NCBI GenBank assembly: GCA_031296915.1
Contig: JAVDPC010000002.1
Coordinates: 290,460 to 354,459 of the forward strand
Origin: Cerasicoccus frondis
GTDB taxonomy: Bacteria; Verrucomicrobiota; Verrucomicrobiia; Opitutales; Cerasicoccaceae
Reading direction: 5' to 3'
Length of the DNA: 64,000 nucleotides
Shown here: positions 62,970 to 64,000 of the stretch, piece after piece
Layout of the letters: each line of letters starts with the position of its first letter
Position numbering within the stretch: position 1 is the stretch's first letter
The notes under the pieces: generated by a model
Told to the model about the DNA's origin: nothing
Database searches by the model: none
Seen by the model: only the letters and a program-made list of their open reading frames with translations
Translations under genes and position numbers: made by a program

Positions 62970-63841
62970 CAATCTTCACTTACACCGTTATATATTAGTC
63001 GAGGCCTAAAACCAAAGTCCGGGTTGCTATCCCTTGCATCGACCACCGTATCTTTGAACAAACACTGCACTCTCTTATCTTCCTCACGCTCCTCATCGAT
63101 ATATGCAACCACATCCGGAATGAGCTCATCGCCGCCTCTCCCGTGTGCCTTTGAATACCACGTGGGCAAAACTCTGCTGTTGCCACACCTTCGGAGCAAT
63201 TCTTCCCTATAATGGTAGAGTGGCCGCGAGACAGCATGGCCTAAAATTCGCTCCACTGTTGGACGAACTTCCGATGTCCACCATCGCTTTCTCGCATCCG
63301 TAGCAAATATTCCCTTGTACTCAGTATCGACAAAAGCGCTGATTACGCGCTCAAGAGCAGAAACCCTAAGGCCAAGCATCGTAGCAAGCTCCAAGCTATC
63401 AGATAAAAATCCTGGAAGCGCCAATAACTCGTGCCACAGCCATCTACTCGCCGCATGTGGCGTTTCCTCATCCCAATTTACCCTTACCGCACTAGGCAGG
63501 GCTTCTACAAGCGTTGGGGCGATACTCAGAGGTGCCTTTAGGAGCTTCATCAACCTATCCTCCTCGCAAGCACCGCTATGGCTCTTTGCAATTGAAAATA
63601 TTTCAGAAAAGCCGAAGATAAGAGCTTTGAGTTCATGCCACGGTTCTTGAGTCGAGCAGAGTTTGTCTCGCGGGTAGAAGGTGAGGAAGTTCTCCATTCT
63701 AAACTTCGGAATATTCCTCTCGCTCTCAAAGCTTGTCCCAATGACAGGCAAACAAGGGTGGCTAGAACGTATGTCAGCTGCCCAAGTCGTTCCCAACTCT
63801 TTACGACCCAAATCGCCAACCCCCGGCAACTGATAGTCCAT
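62969..63841 (-). CDS. receiver-like protein with a C-terminal domain of unknown function, apparently 5'-truncated
   Basis: 290 residues from the ATG at 63841. The frame is open, without a standard start, up to 63970 and still encodes receiver-like sequence (IKQVSTRVKFEQFLAGIDRDSAAGIIMDYQLPG). The IIMDYQLPG block corresponds to the phosphorylated-Asp loop of response regulators, and CLPVIGTSFESE to their Thr/Ser strand. The first strand with the acidic pair is missing, so the protein is probably truncated or diverged. The remaining 200 residues are helical, with ERILGHAVSRPLYHYREELLRRCG and a terminal VVDARDSNPDFGFRPRLIYNG. It overlaps the next gene by one base. I cannot name the C-terminal family. 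Confidence 0.7.
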   Translation of the reverse strand: MDYQLPGVGDLGRKELGTTWAADIRSSHPCLPVIGTSFESERNIPKFRMENFLTFYPRDKLCSTQEPWHELKALIFGFSEIFSIAKSHSGACEEDRLMKLLKAPLSIAPTLVEALPSAVRVNWDEETPHAASRWLWHELLALPGFLSDSLELATMLGLRVSALERVISAFVDTEYKGIFATDARKRWWTSEVRPTVERILGHAVSRPLYHYREELLRRCGNSRVLPTWYSKAHGRGGDELIPDVVAYIDEEREEDKRVQCLFKDTVVDARDSNPDFGFRPRLIYNGVSED

Positions 63842-63936
63842 GATTATTCCGGCTGCGGAATCTCTATCAATTCCGGCCAGAAATTGCTCAAACTTTACTC
63901 GCGTACTAACCTGCTTAATAATTGGGGCTGACCTAG

Positions 63937-64000
63937 CTAAGCGCTTTGATTGGCCTCTCGAACCCAGTGTTTAAGCTGGTTGAGGAGCTGTTTGTGGTTG
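63937..64000 (-). CDS. C-terminal tail of a gene entering from the right, partial
   Basis: On the minus strand the last 20 codons NHKQLLNQLKHWVREANQSA end at TAG 63937, inside the 5' part of the receiver-like frame. This could be a helical C-terminus of an upstream gene or of an inserted element, but 20 codons could also be chance. Confidence 0.25.
   Translation of the reverse strand, partial: NHKQLLNQLKHWVREANQSA

Overview
The window looks like chromosomal DNA of a marine polysaccharide-degrading Verrucomicrobiota bacterium, probably of the Opitutae/Puniceicoccales type (Coraliomargarita- or Lentimonas-like). The grounds are four PEP-CTERM proteins, a Verru_Chthon-cassette-like protein, pseudopilins placed inside sugar-utilisation loci, LacI regulators of the 'PDPxLSALxxYR' type, many Pectate_lyase_3 proteins, sodium/solute symporters and LamG-rich giant secreted proteins. 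The genus assignment is inference; no rRNA or complete tRNA gene is present.

Region A (1-19.6 kb, all on the minus strand). In order of transcription: a parvulin-type PpiC lipoprotein-like foldase, an ECF sigma factor of the kinase-linked type, a membrane Ser/Thr kinase with WD40 repeats, then a probable three-gene operon. That operon holds a 620-residue secreted protein, a 3434-residue secreted protein with three LamG domains and a helical C-terminal part resembling Tc-toxin A subunits, and a secreted protein with a TSP3-like motif, a LamG-like domain and RTX repeats that runs off the left edge.

Region B (19.7-32.4 kb, mostly minus strand). A metallophosphoesterase lies beside a decayed 3'-5' exonuclease. 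Next comes a sugar locus: a TIM-barrel isomerase, a DUF1961 protein, a sodium symporter, a 2-hydroxyacid dehydrogenase, a pseudopilin, a sulfatase, a heparinase II/III-like lyase, a small secreted protein and a LacI regulator, with a divergent PEP-CTERM gene. Three copies of a GCACAyTGTwG-like motif mark its promoters.

Region C (32.4-60.6 kb). This reads as an inserted or rearranged island. Its left border holds a decayed transposase orfA, two tRNA/tmRNA 3'-end-like fragments and the severed 3' end of an FAD oxidoreductase gene. Its right border holds the intact copy of that oxidoreductase, a second tRNA-3'-end-like sequence in the same orientation and tandem mini-palindromes. Inside are two near-identical-type LacI regulators, a sodium symporter, an apiosidase-like glycosidase, three Pectate_lyase_3 proteins, a 2-hydroxyacid dehydrogenase, a split polysaccharide deacetylase, a pseudopilin with a poly-G frameshift, three PEP-CTERM proteins and a Verru_Chthon-like pair. 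Eight perfect CTAAC-N4-GTTAG palindromes plus several near matches sit in front of nearly every transcription unit, so this part can be read as one LacI-controlled regulon for a plant- or algal-type polysaccharide.

Region D (60.6-64 kb). A visibly more A/T-rich cassette holds an N6-adenine DNA methyltransferase facing two overlapping minus-strand genes: a receiver-like protein lacking its first strand and an unrecognised protein. It may be a restriction or defence module, truncated at the right.
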